The notes: generated from the letters alone by a model not told the origin. Shown: positions 39,249 to 48,102, counted from the first letter of the stretch. The stretch is DNA of 64,000 nucleotides from Pseudomonas panipatensis (GCF_900099785.1 NZ_FNDS01000005.1:248001-312000), one strand, 5' to 3'. Translations and numbers: made by a program.

Positions 39249-40030
39249 CCTTCAAGCGCTTTGTTCGCGTCACTGTTGACCAGTATCAGCGCTTTGCCGG
39301 CCTGGCGCGTGAAAAGCGCGCGTGCCTGGAACTGGTGGCCTCTAGCGAGATCGGCGGAAACTTCGGCGTCTTCGATTGCATGGTCGACGACGTGTTTCTC
39401 GATGCCGCTAGCTCCAACCCGCAAATGGCTGAGCGCATCGTCATCAAGCTGGCCATGGATATCGATGTCGATCTCTTCCGCTCTTGCGCGCGACCTGAGA
39501 TCGATTGGTCCGCCTTGACCGATCACGAGATCCACCTGTTCGTTCTGCAGCACGAGCTAGGCCACCGCGTCGATAACTTCTGCACCTGGGATATGCCTGC
39601 CGAGGTTGACGGCGAGGTCCGCGCGAAGTGCAACCGCTACCTTGGCTGGGCCAACGAGATCCTGGCCGATCGCTATGCCTGGAGCATGGTTCGACCTGGC
39701 GAGCCGATGCCAGTCGGTGAGCATGGTGTGAAGAACGCCGAGCTGATCGCCGAGACACTGGAATACCTCAACCTCCATATCCCTCGGCGCCCCTTCAAAC
39801 CGACTCCCATCGATGCCGGCCGTTATAGCTGCGTCCCAGTCCGAATGCTCTCCAGCGATGTCTTGGCAGCCTACGTCGGGCCTGATGTGCATCCATCGAA
39901 GATCGCCAGGGCGAAGGAGTATGTGCAGACCAGCCGCGAACGCCGTGGCCTTCAACTCCCCGCTCCCCTCTTCGAGGCTGGTCCCGGCGACATCATCCTC
40001 ACCAATCTTCCGGAGAGGGCTGCAGCGTGA
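39245..40030 (+). CDS. Predicted zincin-like metalloprotein
   Basis: 261 residues. HELGH in LFVLQHELGHRVDNF lies at about residues 102-106, and NEILADRYAW about 30 residues later gives a conserved Glu/Asp third-ligand pattern. The N-terminal part has a MVDDVFLDAA segment and DHEIHLFVLQ; the C-terminal part has no known motif. The layout is that of a gluzincin-type peptidase, but the family is not one I can name. The gene overlaps its neighbours by 4 bp on each side in the early operon. It is distinct from the ImmA/IrrE protein at 34312. Confidence 0.7.
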   Translation: MTFKRFVRVTVDQYQRFAGLAREKRACLELVASSEIGGNFGVFDCMVDDVFLDAASSNPQMAERIVIKLAMDIDVDLFRSCARPEIDWSALTDHEIHLFVLQHELGHRVDNFCTWDMPAEVDGEVRAKCNRYLGWANEILADRYAWSMVRPGEPMPVGEHGVKNAELIAETLEYLNLHIPRRPFKPTPIDAGRYSCVPVRMLSSDVLAAYVGPDVHPSKIARAKEYVQTSRERRGLQLPAPLFEAGPGDIILTNLPERAAA

Positions 40031-40797
40031 ACGACCTGACCACCACCGGCGGCCAGGCCGCCACCATGTCCTCGCGCGAGATCGCGGATCTTGTCGAGGC
40101 CCGCCACAACGATGTGGTCGCGACCATTGAGCGGCTATTCGACAAGGGGCTTTTACGATCAAGTCGTAAAACTCGCCGGGAGTCTACCGGCGGCCGCCCG
40201 ATCGATGTGTATGACTTGATCGAGAGGGACACGCACCTGATCGTCGCAGGCTACAGCGACGAGCACCGTGCCCGCGTCATTGATCGCTGGCAACAGCTTG
40301 AGGCTGAGCGCTCTGCAGGAACGTTCCTGGTGCCGCGCACCCGCGCCGAAGCCCTGCGCCTGGCCGCCGATCTGGAAGAGCAGAACGCCGCCTTGCAGCT
40401 GGAGAACCAGCACCAGGCTGTGACCATCGCCAGCCTTGAATCGCTGTTCATGGCCGGCGAGACGCCCACTCAGTTCTGCAAGCGCCTGAACGGCGTGAAC
40501 TGCGCTCGGGTGAACAGCACCCTTCTCGAACTTGGCTGGCTCTACGACGAGCAGCGGGAAGAGCAGGGCTCGCCCCGCTACCGGGTGGCAAGCCGCGTCC
40601 GCGACAAGTACCTGACCGAGCGCCCACGGAAGATCGCACCAGAGGGTAGCGAGTCCTTCATCAAGTACGACCTGCAGCTGCTACTGGCCGGCGCCCAGCG
40701 CCTGCACCAGCTCTACATGCAGCAGAAGCTGGCCATGAAAACCACTTGGGATGGCCGCTTCACGCAGGCCAAGTACACCGTGGAGACCATCCAATGA
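40027..40797 (+). CDS. Rha-family phage regulatory protein with antirepressor-like C-terminus
   Basis: 256 residues. The pRha domain is at about 10-95: TMSSREIADLVEARHNDVVA, RESTGGRPIDVYDLIERDTH, and AGYSDEHRARVIDRWQQLE. A coiled coil (about 115-140) precedes a KilAC-like domain (about 145-230) with SLESLFMAGETPTQFCKRL and VNSTLLELGWLYDEQ. Rha proteins interfere with phage growth in IHF-defective hosts and act as regulators; KilAC domains occur in antirepressors. Confidence 0.85.
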   Translation: MNDLTTTGGQAATMSSREIADLVEARHNDVVATIERLFDKGLLRSSRKTRRESTGGRPIDVYDLIERDTHLIVAGYSDEHRARVIDRWQQLEAERSAGTFLVPRTRAEALRLAADLEEQNAALQLENQHQAVTIASLESLFMAGETPTQFCKRLNGVNCARVNSTLLELGWLYDEQREEQGSPRYRVASRVRDKYLTERPRKIAPEGSESFIKYDLQLLLAGAQRLHQLYMQQKLAMKTTWDGRFTQAKYTVETIQ

Positions 40798-41105
40798 CCA
40801 AGAAGCTCTCGCTCCTTCCCCTCATCGACAGCGTGGCAACGGCCGCCGTGGCTTGGCAGAAGGCGGAGACCCGCCGCAACAGCCTGCGCAATGAGCTGAA
40901 CACCATGTACCGGATCTATTTCGACGCCAATGGACGGCCGGCGGGTGACCCTCTGCGCCGAATTGATCCTGATGATCCGGCGTTCGCCGGGGTGATTGAA
41001 TTCACCGCCATGGCCTACGGCCGCTTCAAGGATGCCCAGGCCGAGGCCACCAAGCTTAAGCGCAAGATGCGCTCGGCGATCGTGGCACTGGAGCGTGCCC
41101 GATGA
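40794..41105 (+). CDS. Hypothetical protein of the replication operon
   Basis: 103 residues, ATG overlapping the Rha stop. It is helical with charged ends (SLLPLIDSVATAAVAWQKAE and FKDAQAEATKLKRKMRSAIV). It is unrecognised. It is tightly packed between the Rha gene and the next small gene. Confidence 0.65.
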   Translation: MTKKLSLLPLIDSVATAAVAWQKAETRRNSLRNELNTMYRIYFDANGRPAGDPLRRIDPDDPAFAGVIEFTAMAYGRFKDAQAEATKLKRKMRSAIVALERAR

Positions 41106-41335
41106 GCGCCCGTCAATCGCAGCCCGGCCGGATCACCACCGGTCCCAACGGCCGCCCGGTGATCGCCGGACCCTGGCCTTCCTACCGTCAGTTCCGCGAC
41201 CTGCCGGAGCGTGAGCGCTGGGTTTTGTACTCCCACGCGAAGTCCTGCCGCGCCGCGCTCGAGGACCAGGGCTTCGAGATGGCCGAGTCCTACGACGCCT
41301 TCGTGCGGCGCGTCACCGAGGAGCTGAACATCTGA
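41102..41335 (+). CDS. Hypothetical protein of the replication operon
   Basis: 77 residues. The sequence GPWPSYRQFRDLPERERWVL and a following helix ending in VRRVTEELNI suggest a small helical protein. It overlaps both neighbours by 1-4 bp. No family is recognised. Confidence 0.6.
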   Translation: MSARQSQPGRITTGPNGRPVIAGPWPSYRQFRDLPERERWVLYSHAKSCRAALEDQGFEMAESYDAFVRRVTEELNI

Positions 41336-42279
41336 TGGCCCGTGCCCGAAACATCAAGCCCTCGTTCTTCAAGAACGAGGACCTAGCTGACCTGCACCCA
41401 TTCGACCGCCTGCTGTTCATCGGTCTGTGGTGCTTGGCCGACCGGGAGGGGCGACTGGAGGACCGGCCGCGCCGGATCAAGATCGAGCTGTTTCCTGGGG
41501 ACAGCTACGACGTAGAGATCGGCCTGGCTAACCTGCTGGGGAAGGGATTCATTGAGCGATACGAGGTCGCCAGCTTATCGGTGATCTCGCTGCCGAACTT
41601 CGTTCGTCACCAGTCTCCGCACAGCACCGAGAAGGACAGCGAGCTACCCGACTGCAACGGTTACCTCACGGTGAATGAGCGCATCCGGGGAAAGGTCGTT
41701 CCAGGTAAACAACGGTTCGTGCATGCGGAAACAGGATTCAGCCTTGAGTCAAATAACGGTGACGTAACTGTTAAAGCATCAGAGCAGCATGCGTCGGCAA
41801 CGGTTGATGCATCCACCCATAACGCCCTGATTCCTGATTCTCTGAATCCTGATTACCTGAATCCTGAAGAAGAGCAAGAGCCCCCCTTACCCCCAGAGGG
41901 GGATGCCGCTGACGCGGCAGGTGATCAGGGCGGGCCAGCACCGAAGCCTAAGCGCCAGAAGCGTGACTCGACGTTCGATCCCCTGACTGCCAAGCCGGGC
42001 AACGTGAGCGCCGACACCTGGGCGAAGTGGGTGCAGCACCGGAGGGAGATCCGCAAGCCGCTGACGCCGACCTCGTGCAGCCAGCAGGCGGCGCAGTTGG
42101 CCACGCATCCCAATCCCGATTCGGTGATCGCGGCAAGCATTGCCAGCGGTTGGCAGGGGCTGTTCCCCGACAGGGTGGCCCGTTCGACGAACACCAGGCC
42201 CTCGAACTTCACCAATCTCCCCAAGCACACCCCAGACCAGTACCAGGAGGAGTCCGATCATGACGGCCCGAACTTCTAA
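41335..42279 (+). CDS. Phage replication initiation protein (O-like)
   Basis: 314 residues. The N-terminal part (about 1-110) is a winged-helix-like domain common to phage replisome organisers: RNIKPSFFKNEDLADLHPFD, LLFIGLWCLADREGRLEDRP, and LPNFVRHQSPHSTEKDSELP. A variable Pro/Glu-rich linker (about 165-215) follows. The C-terminal part (about 220-300) has WAKWVQHRREIRKPLTPTSC and IASGWQGLFPD. It lies before the DnaC- and DnaB-like genes, so it probably binds the origin and recruits the loader. The origin may lie inside this gene, but I saw no clear iterons. Confidence 0.75.
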   Translation: MARARNIKPSFFKNEDLADLHPFDRLLFIGLWCLADREGRLEDRPRRIKIELFPGDSYDVEIGLANLLGKGFIERYEVASLSVISLPNFVRHQSPHSTEKDSELPDCNGYLTVNERIRGKVVPGKQRFVHAETGFSLESNNGDVTVKASEQHASATVDASTHNALIPDSLNPDYLNPEEEQEPPLPPEGDAADAAGDQGGPAPKPKRQKRDSTFDPLTAKPGNVSADTWAKWVQHRREIRKPLTPTSCSQQAAQLATHPNPDSVIAASIASGWQGLFPDRVARSTNTRPSNFTNLPKHTPDQYQEESDHDGPNF

Positions 42280-43102
42280 CTTCGTCCGCGCTCCCGAGCG
42301 CACCCTGGGGCCGGACAACGGCGCCGAGTGCTCGCAGCACGGCCGCTACACCGAGGCCAGTGTGGAGCAGTTCGATGGCAGTAAGCTCGCCACAGGCTGC
42401 CCTGCCTGCCACTTCGCCGGCCTGCGCACGGCCCCGGAAGGCAGCGAGCAACACCAGCAGGCCCTGCAGGTCCAGCAGCAGCGCAAGCTGAATGCCTTGC
42501 TGATCGGCTCCGGCATCACCCCGCGGTTTCGCAATGCCACGCTGCAGAGCTACGAGACCGGAGTCGACATGCAGATGGCCAGGGTGCTGGTCCGTTGCCG
42601 TGACTTCGCCGAGAAGTTCCCGGAGCACTACCAAGCAGGCCGCTCGCTGCTGCTGGTGGGCAATGTCGGTACCGGGAAGACGCACCTGGGCAGCGCCATC
42701 GTCCAACATGTGATCCGCGAGCACGGCGCCCAGGCGGTTATCGTCAGTGCCGCGCAGGTCATCCGTGTGGCCAAGGGCGCCATGGCCAGGAATGCCCAAT
42801 ACACCGAGCGCGATATCCTCGCCGAGCTGGTGAGCTTCGATCTGTTGGTGATCGACGAGGTCGGCGCCCAGGGTGGAACCGAGTACGAGCGTGGCCTGTT
42901 GCATGAGGTGATCGACCAGCGCTACCAGCAGGTGCTGCCCACCGTGCTCATCTCCAACCTACCCGCCGATACCGATCCGGCCCGTGCAGGGGAGCTGACC
43001 CTGCAGGACTTCATCGGCGAACGTGCGCTGGATCGCCTGCGCCAGGGCGGACGGGCTATCCGCTTCACCTGGGGATCGGCCCGTAGCGGGGTGACCGCAT
43101 GA
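42260..43102 (+). CDS. DnaC-like helicase loader ATPase
   Basis: 280 residues. The N-terminal segment has CSQHGRYTEAS and CPACHF cysteines. The AAA+ core has Walker A VGNVGTGKTHLG (about 133-144), Walker B LLVIDEVG (about 195-202), and a sensor-like TVLISNLPAD. The C-terminal arginine-rich end is ALDRLRQGGRAIRFTW. Start 42260 has GGAGGAG upstream and overlaps the O-like gene by 20 bp. It should load the phage DnaB on origin DNA. Confidence 0.88.
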   Translation: MTARTSNFVRAPERTLGPDNGAECSQHGRYTEASVEQFDGSKLATGCPACHFAGLRTAPEGSEQHQQALQVQQQRKLNALLIGSGITPRFRNATLQSYETGVDMQMARVLVRCRDFAEKFPEHYQAGRSLLLVGNVGTGKTHLGSAIVQHVIREHGAQAVIVSAAQVIRVAKGAMARNAQYTERDILAELVSFDLLVIDEVGAQGGTEYERGLLHEVIDQRYQQVLPTVLISNLPADTDPARAGELTLQDFIGERALDRLRQGGRAIRFTWGSARSGVTA

Positions 43103-44490
43103 GCCGGCAACTTCACAGCATCGAGGCAGAGCATGGCGTGCTCGGCGCCATCCTGCGCGCTGCCGCGCAGCAGGATGCGGCCCTAGTCGATCAGATCGTC
43201 GAAGGCATTACCCCGGCGGACTTCTACTTCGACGACAACGCCGTGCTGTTCCAGGTGATTGCGGATCTCCACGCCGAGGGCGTTCCCGTTGATCCGGTGA
43301 CGGTGGCCCAGGTTCGGCCGACACTGCCGAGCGAGGGACGCACGCTGGCCTATGCCGGCGAGATCGCCATGAACGTCCCATCGACGGCGAACTGGCGCAC
43401 CTATTCGCGGCACCTGCGCGAGCGGGCCGTGCTGCGCCGGCTGATCGACGCCGCACGAACCGTAGAGGACCTGGCTACCGAGGACCGGCCGCTGGCCGAG
43501 ATCATCGCCAGGGCGCAGGAGGCGATGGCTGAACTGCGCGACCTCGACGATGACGCGCCTGCCTATCGGCGCTTGGACGAGGTGGTGCTGAAGGTCGCCG
43601 ACCAGATTGACGACGGCCTGAACGACCGCCTGCCGAAGTTCCAAGACACCGGCCTGGCCGATCTCGACAAGCTGATGCGTGGCATCCGCCCGAAGAAGGT
43701 CATCGTGATCGCCGGCCTGCCTGGCAGCGGTAAGACTACCCTGGCCCTGCAGATTGCCCAGCACAACGCGGTGATGCGCGGAAAGCCCTGGCTCGTGTTC
43801 TCCCTGGAGATGCCCGAGGAGGAGCTGGGCATTCGCGCGATCGCTTCGCTTGGCGGAATCGACCTCAAGCGCCTGGAATCGCCCAAGGACATGGACGAGG
43901 AGGACTGGCAACGCCTAAACGCCGCCGCCACCCAGTCCAAGGGCGCGCCCCTGTTCATCTGCGACGACCCCGCTGTCACGCCCTCGCGCATGCGCTCGAT
44001 TGCCCGGCGCGCCAAGCGTGAGCACGGCCTGTCCGGCATCGTCGTGGATTACCTGAGCCTGGTTCCGCCCGAGGCCAAGGGCCGCACGCGCTCGGAGGAG
44101 GTGGGGAACGTGAGCAAGGCCCTGCTGCGCCTGGCCAAGGAGTTGGATGTTCCTGTGATCGAACTCTCCCAGCTCAACCGGGAATCGACCAAGCGCACCG
44201 GCAAGGCCAAGCGGCCCCAGGCCAGCGACTTGCGCGACTCGGGCGAGATCGAGGCCGACGCCAGTTGCATCCTCATCGTCCACCGCGACATGGACACCGA
44301 GGAAGGGCAGAACGGCATCACCGAGATCCTAATGCCCAAGAACCGCAATGCGCAGCCGGGTATGTGTCACGTCCAGCAGCAGGGGCAGTACGGCCGATTC
44401 GTCAACCTGTTCGGCTACCGCGAGCCATCCCAGGAGGAAGTGGAGATGGGGCGTAGCTTCGCCAGCCAGTACCGGGGGAATGCAGCATGA
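43099..44490 (+). CDS. dnaB: Replicative DNA helicase (DnaB family)
   Basis: 463 residues. The N-terminal DnaB domain (about 1-105) has EAEHGVLGAILRAAAQQDA and GEIAMNVPSTANWRTYSRHL. The RecA-like ATPase domain starts near 180 with Walker A IAGLPGSGKTTLALQ (about 205-219), then SLEMPEEELGIRAIAS, the VVDYLSLVPPEAKG Walker B region and VIELSQLNRESTKRTGK. LRDSGEIEADASCILIVHRD supplies the arginine finger region. The gene overlaps the loader by 4 bp. Complete and probably functional. Confidence 0.93.
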   Translation: MSRQLHSIEAEHGVLGAILRAAAQQDAALVDQIVEGITPADFYFDDNAVLFQVIADLHAEGVPVDPVTVAQVRPTLPSEGRTLAYAGEIAMNVPSTANWRTYSRHLRERAVLRRLIDAARTVEDLATEDRPLAEIIARAQEAMAELRDLDDDAPAYRRLDEVVLKVADQIDDGLNDRLPKFQDTGLADLDKLMRGIRPKKVIVIAGLPGSGKTTLALQIAQHNAVMRGKPWLVFSLEMPEEELGIRAIASLGGIDLKRLESPKDMDEEDWQRLNAAATQSKGAPLFICDDPAVTPSRMRSIARRAKREHGLSGIVVDYLSLVPPEAKGRTRSEEVGNVSKALLRLAKELDVPVIELSQLNRESTKRTGKAKRPQASDLRDSGEIEADASCILIVHRDMDTEEGQNGITEILMPKNRNAQPGMCHVQQQGQYGRFVNLFGYREPSQEEVEMGRSFASQYRGNAA

Positions 44491-44858
44491 TTCGTGAGAA
44501 AAACCAGCCGCTGGTCATGCCGGCGACCATTACCGAGTGCGAACTGCTCATGGAGCAGCTGAGCGCCGACTGTAACCGTGTGCGCGACCAGATCGAGGCC
44601 TCTAAGGCCAGGCAGAAGCAAACCGGTAAGTACGCCGATGCACAATGGTTCCAGCGTGCAAGCTCTGCACTGCGATGGCTAAGTCGGGATCGCCAGCGCC
44701 TACAGAATCACATGGCGCAGCTACGGCGCGGGGAATCTCAAGCAGTGGCTCAGCGGCGCGACAGCCTGCTGATCGCCGCTCTGCGCGAGCAGGTCAGTCC
44801 CGAAGTATTTCAGGCCTGCGTAGATCTGGCCCGCCAGCAGGATGGGGGCGGGGTATGA
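44487..44858 (+). CDS. Hypothetical protein after dnaB
   Basis: 123 residues, helical with a heptad-like stretch (ECELLMEQLSADCNRVRDQI, then SALRWLSRDRQRLQNHMAQL). It overlaps dnaB and the next recombinase gene by 4 bp each. No family is recognised; coiled coil is likely. Confidence 0.65.
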   Translation: MIREKNQPLVMPATITECELLMEQLSADCNRVRDQIEASKARQKQTGKYADAQWFQRASSALRWLSRDRQRLQNHMAQLRRGESQAVAQRRDSLLIAALREQVSPEVFQACVDLARQQDGGGV

Positions 44859-46156
44859 CTTCCAAGACCCTGCACGTCCGCCTGAGCGACGCAGAGATTC
44901 GCCGCCAGGCCGTGGGCCAGGTGGTGACGCTGCGTGATCCTCGGCACCCGGCGCTGCGCTTCCGATTTCACCAGAACCGCTCCAGGGGCTCCTGGCACGT
45001 CGTTGTGCGTGGGGTATGGGGCAAGGCCGGGAATTATCCCGATCTCTCCGCCAGCGCGATGCTGGAGGCCTTGCCGGTCATCCTCAAGCGGCGGGCCGAG
45101 GATCATGTGGCGCGGTCCACCGTCTCAAGCTGGGCCACTGTCGGTGATCTGCTGGCCTGGTTCCTTGACCGGATGCAGCGCGATCGCAACCTGTCGACCA
45201 AGCGTAAAGCCTCGGCGCGCTCGGCGATTCAGCGCCACCTGCTGCCGCGCTTGCGCGACCTGGCCTTGGCTGACGTCGCCCGCACCGAGCTTGATCGCCG
45301 GCTGATCTGGCCCCTGCAGGAGCGCTACGCCGTGGCCTTCGTGCGGCAGGTCTATGGCGTGCTGGCAGTGGCCTTCCGTCGTGCGCTGGAGCTGGAGATG
45401 ATCGCCAGCAACCCCATGGCCGGCATGACCTTCACCACGTTCGTGAAGGCGAAGATTCGGCCCAAGCCGGCGCGCCTGCGCGGGGCTCAGGTGGATGACC
45501 TGCTGGTGGCGTTGATCGAGCGGTACCAGGTGGCGCCGCCGGAAGGCCTGCTGGCCCTGCTCATGCTCTGCCACGGCACCCGCCTGGGCGAAACCCGGGT
45601 GGCAAAGTGGGGGAATCTCACATTGGCCGGCGAGGCGCCGGAATGGTACCTGCCGCCGGCCGACACCAAGACGCGCCGCGAGCACCGCTTGCCGCTGACC
45701 CCGCAAGCCATCGCCCTGCTGCTTCGCTACCGGGACTGGCAGCGCCGCCAGGGCTATTCGGGCGCGTTCCTGTTCCCGGGCCAGGGTAATCGGCCGATCA
45801 GCGCGACCCAGGCCACGACGATCTTCAACAGCCTGGGCCAGGGCGAATGGAGCAGCCACGACCTGCGCAAGCTGGCCCGTACCTGCTGGACCGACCTGGG
45901 GGTCGACTACCTGATCGGCGAGCTGCTGGTGAACCACGCCCTGCGCGATCTCGACGCGACCTACATCCACACCACCGCCAGCGAGGGCAAACGCCTGGCC
46001 CTGGCGAAGTGGCACGACTGGCTCGATGACCACGGGTTCGACCTTGTCCATGGCTGGATCAAGCCGAGACCGGATAACGAGCCGAACCCGTGCCCACCGT
46101 CTGAATCTGCGGCCTGCGCCGCTAACCAAGTTCCAACGCAGTGGAGGAACCAATGA
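44855..46156 (+). CDS. Second tyrosine recombinase in the replication module
   Basis: 433 residues. The N-terminal Arm-like domain (about 1-85) and a core-binding domain (about 90-190) precede the catalytic domain. All catalytic residues are present: Arg243 (GTRLGE), Lys272 (TKTRREH), His335 and Arg338 (SSHDLRK), His361 (VNHAL) and Tyr370 (ATYIHT). The start at 44855 overlaps the previous stop. It is far from attL and in the same direction as the replication genes, so it is not the integrase for ssrA. It may resolve dimers or concatemers, or be a captured integrase. Confidence 0.88.
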   Translation: MTSKTLHVRLSDAEIRRQAVGQVVTLRDPRHPALRFRFHQNRSRGSWHVVVRGVWGKAGNYPDLSASAMLEALPVILKRRAEDHVARSTVSSWATVGDLLAWFLDRMQRDRNLSTKRKASARSAIQRHLLPRLRDLALADVARTELDRRLIWPLQERYAVAFVRQVYGVLAVAFRRALELEMIASNPMAGMTFTTFVKAKIRPKPARLRGAQVDDLLVALIERYQVAPPEGLLALLMLCHGTRLGETRVAKWGNLTLAGEAPEWYLPPADTKTRREHRLPLTPQAIALLLRYRDWQRRQGYSGAFLFPGQGNRPISATQATTIFNSLGQGEWSSHDLRKLARTCWTDLGVDYLIGELLVNHALRDLDATYIHTTASEGKRLALAKWHDWLDDHGFDLVHGWIKPRPDNEPNPCPPSESAACAANQVPTQWRNQ

Positions 46157-46440
46157 CCAAAGTTACTTCGCTTTTTCCTCGGAAGAATCTGCAACCGGTG
46201 GAGCGCACCATGCTTAAGGTGGCCGCCAAGGAGTTCGCTAAGGATCGGCTGGCCGGCGTCGGCGCGCTGACCTGCCTGATGCACCTGGTGGTGGACTGGC
46301 ACAGCAGTCGCGCGGAGCAGGGCTTCACCGAATACGCCCAGGCCTGGATCGCCCAGGGAAACATCAAGGGTGGCAAGGGGGTGGAGGCGTTGATGCGCGA
46401 CCTGTTCGGCTCCAATGAGCCGCCAAAGGGGGCCGCATGA
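46153..46440 (+). CDS. Hypothetical protein before the Q-like gene
   Basis: 95 residues; GGAGG lies 5 nt before the ATG at 46153, which overlaps the recombinase stop. It is helical, with RTMLKVAAKEFAKDRLAGVG and a following CLMHLVVDWHSSRAEQGFTE. It is unrecognised. Confidence 0.6.
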   Translation: MTKVTSLFPRKNLQPVERTMLKVAAKEFAKDRLAGVGALTCLMHLVVDWHSSRAEQGFTEYAQAWIAQGNIKGGKGVEALMRDLFGSNEPPKGAA

Positions 46441-46994
46441 CCGGTATCTATCGGGACGTGCTACCTGCGATCGTCCGCGTACTGGCGGCCGACGCTATCG
46501 ACAACACGGCGAAGCAGAGCTGGCAGAAACTGATCGATCGGAAGGTCGACGGCGGCTACCGCGCGCTGTTGTCTGCCCGAGACCAGTTCGAGTTCGACTG
46601 CATGCTGCACGCGCTCCTGCACCAGGAGCTGCTACCGGTTGAGTGGGACGTGCTCTACGCCAGGTATTCGACACATAACGGCCGCCGCCTTAATGCAGTG
46701 AGCCGTATGCCGGCGAGGGTGAACAGTCCAGCACCGCGCGTCTTCCTGACCTATGCCGTGACCAGTTGGTGCATCCCGAGACTGAAGGGCAAGACGGGAA
46801 AACGCTCGACCGATGTTCTGGTGCTCTCTGATAAGTGGTACGACATCAACGAGTGGGACACCGAGGCCCGGCCAGACTCAACCCGCAGCCGTTGGCGTCG
46901 GGATATCTGGAAAGCGCTCGATGCCCTTGAGGAGCAGGCAGTGGTGCACGTGACGGAGATCCTGGAGCGCGAAAGACTGCTTGAGGCTAGTTGA
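46437..46994 (+). CDS. Candidate late antiterminator (Q-like) protein
   Basis: 185 residues, overlapping the previous gene by 4 bp and last in the rightward early operon, the usual position of gene Q. Helical segments include DNTAKQSWQKLIDRKVDGGY, then DVLYARYSTHNGRRLNAVSR and a C-terminal RRDIWKALDALEEQAVVHVT. No zinc cysteines of lambda Q type are seen. The call rests on position and on the terminators in the late operon. A terminator follows. Confidence 0.5.
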   Translation: MTGIYRDVLPAIVRVLAADAIDNTAKQSWQKLIDRKVDGGYRALLSARDQFEFDCMLHALLHQELLPVEWDVLYARYSTHNGRRLNAVSRMPARVNSPAPRVFLTYAVTSWCIPRLKGKTGKRSTDVLVLSDKWYDINEWDTEARPDSTRSRWRRDIWKALDALEEQAVVHVTEILERERLLEAS

Positions 46995-47062
46995 CTTGTG
47001 TGAGCGAATGAGCGAAATTCACCACATCTGCTGATCCGTGCGCGTCGCACAGACCGGCAAGA

Positions 47063-47090
47063 AAAACCCGGCCATTGAGCCGGGTTTTTT
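47063..47090. terminator. Terminator after the Q-like gene
   Basis: AAAACCCGGC, 6-nt loop, GCCGGGTTTTTT. It serves both the early rightward operon and the leftward hicAB operon that converges on it. Confidence 0.85.
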
Positions 47091-47093
47091 CGT

Positions 47094-47813
47094 TTACACC
47101 AGTCGGAGAACCCCAGCCGAGCGGACCCCGGGTTCTTTGGGCAGGTACTCGAACAGACCAGTGGCCTCCAACTGTTGGTAGACCTCAAGCACAGCCTGCA
47201 TCGTGTTCGGATTGCGCGCATACCTGGTACGAAGCAGGTAATCGAGCGAGTCCTGGTTAACGCTGTCCAGGTTGCCCTTGGTCGCTCCAGTCGGCATCTC
47301 AGAGATCCCGCGGCGGTTGAACTCATCAACGAGCCGCCCAACGTAGAATCCAGCCTGTGCGCCGCCGTAGCGGAGACTGATCCAGTTCGGGTCAGGAGGC
47401 GTCACGCGAACTTCCGAGTGAAGTGCGGCGAGAGCGGATTCCAACGCCTCCATCTGGGTGTTGTGCAGGAAGTCGACGAGGCGATCCCCTTGAGTCTGGG
47501 CGATGCCCAGCAGTCGGCACAGGTCGGCCTTGCGCATATCGCGCTTAATCATCTCGTTCCACAGCGCGATCTTCGCCACGGTGACAGCCGGAAGACGCAC
47601 AACGTGTTCACCATCCTCCGGATCGGAGGCCTGAGGAATAGCCCGGCGCTCCTTCACGTAGATCGAGAGCGTGGTCTCGATGGCGTCAACGGCCTCGCGG
47701 ATCGCGTGCTCGCGGTCATCGCCGTAGCTGTTCAGCTCAGGCAGGTCGCGGCAGAAAACGGCAACGCCAGGCGCGCTGTCGTCCTGTTCAAATCTGATTG
47801 CATAGTCGTACAT
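47094..47813 (-). CDS. hicB: HicB-type antitoxin with long C-terminal extension
   Basis: 239 residues from the ATG at 47813 (GAGGAG 5 nt upstream). Residues about 1-65 are the HicB fold (MYDYAIRFEQDD, GVAVFCRDLPELNSYGDD, HAIREAVDAIETTLSIY). Residues about 75-130 look like the usual DNA-binding part (LPAVTVAKIALWNEMIKRDM, ADLCRLLGIAQTQGDRLVDF). The last ~95 residues (from NWISLRYGGAQAGFYVG) are additional compared with standard ~135-145-residue HicB proteins and match no domain I know. It is second in the hicA-hicB operon. Confidence 0.85.
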   Translation of the reverse strand: MYDYAIRFEQDDSAPGVAVFCRDLPELNSYGDDREHAIREAVDAIETTLSIYVKERRAIPQASDPEDGEHVVRLPAVTVAKIALWNEMIKRDMRKADLCRLLGIAQTQGDRLVDFLHNTQMEALESALAALHSEVRVTPPDPNWISLRYGGAQAGFYVGRLVDEFNRRGISEMPTGATKGNLDSVNQDSLDYLLRTRYARNPNTMQAVLEVYQQLEATGLFEYLPKEPGVRSAGVLRLV

Positions 47814-47865
47814 GGTCACTCCTCATGGGTGATCACACAGTATTCAGGCGTGGTGAGGGGGCTCC

Positions 47866-48045
47866 TTAGAGCCCCAGTTGCTTGATGATTCCTTTGCGGG
47901 TCGGTTCCGGCATTTCCTTGGCTCCGTGGTCCGCAAAGACCGTCGATTTGCCGTTCGGGGCGGTGATCCTGAAGTGGCTTCCTTTGCCAGGTTCGAAGGT
48001 CACCCCTTGGGCTCTTAACCATCGTCTGAATTCGCTGTGTTTCAT
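47866..48045 (-). CDS. hicA: HicA mRNA interferase toxin
   Basis: 59 residues with the dsRBD-like HicA fold: MKHSEFRRWLRAQGVTFEPG, KGSHFRITAPNGKSTVFADHG. The catalytic His lies in GSHFRI. TGAGGTG precedes the ATG. HicA cleaves mRNAs until neutralised by HicB. The cassette runs against the surrounding phage genes and has its own promoter and a shared terminator, as expected for an inserted stability or defence module. Confidence 0.92.
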   Translation of the reverse strand: MKHSEFRRWLRAQGVTFEPGKGSHFRITAPNGKSTVFADHGAKEMPEPTRKGIIKQLGL

Positions 48046-48074
48046 CACCTCATCTCTGTTGTTTGGATGAAGCT

Positions 48075-48102
48075 AGTATACCACATATTTGTGGTAATAC
48101 AA
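48075..48102 (-). promoter_or_regulatory. hicAB promoter with HicB-type operator
   Basis: On the minus strand TTGTAT-N16-TATACT. The inverted repeat TACCACATATTTGTGGTA (48079-48096) fills the spacer. A second repeat, ACAACA-N6-TGTTGT, lies just upstream (48099-48116). Autorepression by HicB is likely. Confidence 0.7.
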
